Of a DNA stretch of 32,830 bases, positions 32,186 to 32,830 are shown piece after piece; within the stretch, counting starts at the first letter, position 1, and the number at the start of each line of letters is the position of its first letter. Below the pieces are notes generated by a model. The model was not told the DNA's origin, made no database searches, and saw nothing but the letters and a program-made list of their open reading frames with translations. The stretch spans positions 1-32,830 of the forward strand of contig DXAR01000085.1 in assembly GCA_019116945.1 (NCBI GenBank). The letters are read 5' to 3'. The DNA is from Candidatus Janibacter merdipullorum. GTDB lineage: Bacteria; Actinomycetota; Actinomycetes; Actinomycetales; Dermatophilaceae. Both the position numbers and the translations under genes were made by a program.

Positions 32186-32616
32186 CCGAGCAGCTCGACA
32201 GGAACCGATACCCGCACTGGAGCACCGTGCCGACGCGCTGGAGCGACAACGACCAGTTCGGCCACGTCAACAACGCCGTGCACTACTCCGTCATGGACAC
32301 GACGATCAACAACTGGCTCAAGGCCCACGGCTTCGACGTCGCCGAGGGTGGGGACACGATCAACCTCATCCCCGAGACCGGCTGCCGCTACCTCGCCGAG
32401 ATGTCCTACCCGGACGTCTTCGAGGCCGGCCTGCGAGCGCTGTCCGTCGGGCGCTCCAGCATCCGGTGGGAGTGCGCCCTCGTGCGCGCCAGCGACGGGG
32501 TGCTCGTGGCTCTGGCGACCTCCGCGCACGTCTTCGTCGATGCGGTGACGCGTCGCCCGAGCGCGGTTCCCGAGCATCTGCGGACCCACGCCGAGGCCCT
32601 CGTCACCGACGCCTGA
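32182..32616 (+). CDS. 4-hydroxybenzoyl-CoA thioesterase-like (hotdog) protein
   Basis: A hotdog-fold protein of about 144 residues, with the YbgC/FadM-type signature WSDNDQFGHVNNAVHYSVMD, in which the first aspartate is the catalytic residue. Members hydrolyse acyl-CoA thioesters. GTG 32182 overlaps the Tag stop (GTGA), with AGGA 8 bp upstream; ATG 32173 would be an alternative start. The specificity is unknown. It is probably co-transcribed with tag for positional reasons only. Confidence 0.85.
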   Translation: MTEQLDRNRYPHWSTVPTRWSDNDQFGHVNNAVHYSVMDTTINNWLKAHGFDVAEGGDTINLIPETGCRYLAEMSYPDVFEAGLRALSVGRSSIRWECALVRASDGVLVALATSAHVFVDAVTRRPSAVPEHLRTHAEALVTDA

Positions 32617-32649
32617 GCCCCCGATTTCATGAGCACGACCTCGGACGTG

Positions 32650-32699
32650 TAATCTCTCCCGAGGTCATCCACCGCAGGACTGCTGTCCTAGGTGGACCT
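32650..32699 (+). promoter_or_regulatory. Possible tRNA-Thr promoter and leader hairpin
   Basis: TAATCT (32650-32655) is a -10 candidate with only a weak -35 upstream. Positions 32662-32699 form a long hairpin: AGGT, CCACC and AGGAC pair with GTCCT, GGTGG and ACCT around the loop TGCT. It ends one base before the tRNA. It could be a processing signal or the terminator of the thioesterase gene. Confidence 0.45.
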
Positions 32700-32772
32700 G
32701 CCTCCTTAGCTCAGTCGGCAGAGCGTTTCCATGGTAAGGAAAAGGTCGTCGGTTCGATTCCGACAGGAGGCT
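32700..32772 (+). tRNA. tRNA-Thr (anticodon GGT)
   Basis: A 73-nt tRNA. The acceptor stem is GCCTCCT/AGGAGGC with discriminator T. The anticodon stem TTTCC/GGAAA encloses ATGGTAA (GGT). The T loop is GTCGG-TTCGATT-CCGAC. CCA is not encoded. Confidence 0.96.
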
Positions 32773-32809
32773 CGGGTCCGATCCGTGCCGTGCACGGGTT
32801 GACCGCCAA

Positions 32810-32830
32810 GGCGGGGTAGCTCAGCTGGTT
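32810..32830 (+). tRNA. 5' end of another tRNA, probably tRNA-Met
   Basis: GGCGGGGTAGCTCAGCTGGTT is a tRNA acceptor strand and D-arm start cut by the window edge. Elongator tRNA-Met follows tRNA-Thr in many actinobacteria; the anticodon is not visible. Confidence 0.7.

Overview
The window comes from a high-GC actinobacterium. The evidence is GC-rich codon third positions, frequent GTG starts, ATGA/GTGA gene overlaps and actinobacterial-type PepN, PucR and MuF-like proteins. The right edge (yajQ, tRNA-Tyr, then tRNA-Thr followed by a second tRNA) resembles the conserved actinobacterial tRNA-Thr/tRNA-Met region before rpmG. A Micrococcales host, perhaps Janibacter-like, is a guess from general style and not demonstrated.

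Host region 1 (1-7105): the 5' part of a Tat-exported IorB-type molybdenum hydroxylase with a PucR-type regulator upstream, an M1 aminopeptidase (pepN), and a zinc-free quinone oxidoreductase. Next is a compact operon in which a small ECF-type sigma factor lies between two different O6-alkylguanine-DNA alkyltransferases.

Host region 2 (7129-14895): a complete seven-gene molybdenum-hydroxylase cluster of the CO-dehydrogenase-like type, with MoxR ATPase (coxD-like), VWA protein (coxE-like), XdhC/CoxF, CoxS, CoxL, CoxM and membrane-anchored CoxG. CoxL carries AYRGAGR, so it is form II, and its true substrate is unknown.

Host region 3 (14898-19241): a dienelactone-hydrolase-like protein diverges from an operon of acyl-CoA dehydrogenase, TetR regulator, quinone oxidoreductase and SDR. 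That operon has a promoter whose spacer holds a palindromic operator candidate.

Mobile region (19230-30033, about 10.8 kb): a site-specifically integrated element bounded by a 14-bp direct repeat at the 3' end of yajQ. It encodes a tyrosine integrase, an XRE regulator, an AlpA/Xis-like protein, a primase-helicase, HNH, large terminase, portal, MuF-like protein, scaffold, HK97-type capsid, head-tail connector and head-closure protein. There are no tail, tape-measure, baseplate, holin or lysin genes. Int, AlpA/Xis, primase, packaging and head genes with no tail match the layout of capsid-forming phage-inducible chromosomal islands, satellites that make their own DNA-filled heads and take tails from a helper phage. 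It also carries 11-bp-phased TGCGGAC repeats beside both att sites and an inverted iteron-like array inside the primase gene, a candidate origin. This element is the most notable system in the window.

Host region 4 (30018-32830): yajQ, tRNA-Tyr with a strong 16-bp-stem terminator, an orphan ParA ATPase, a Tag-type DNA glycosylase lacking the usual zinc cysteines, a 4HBT thioesterase, tRNA-Thr(GGT) and the start of another tRNA.
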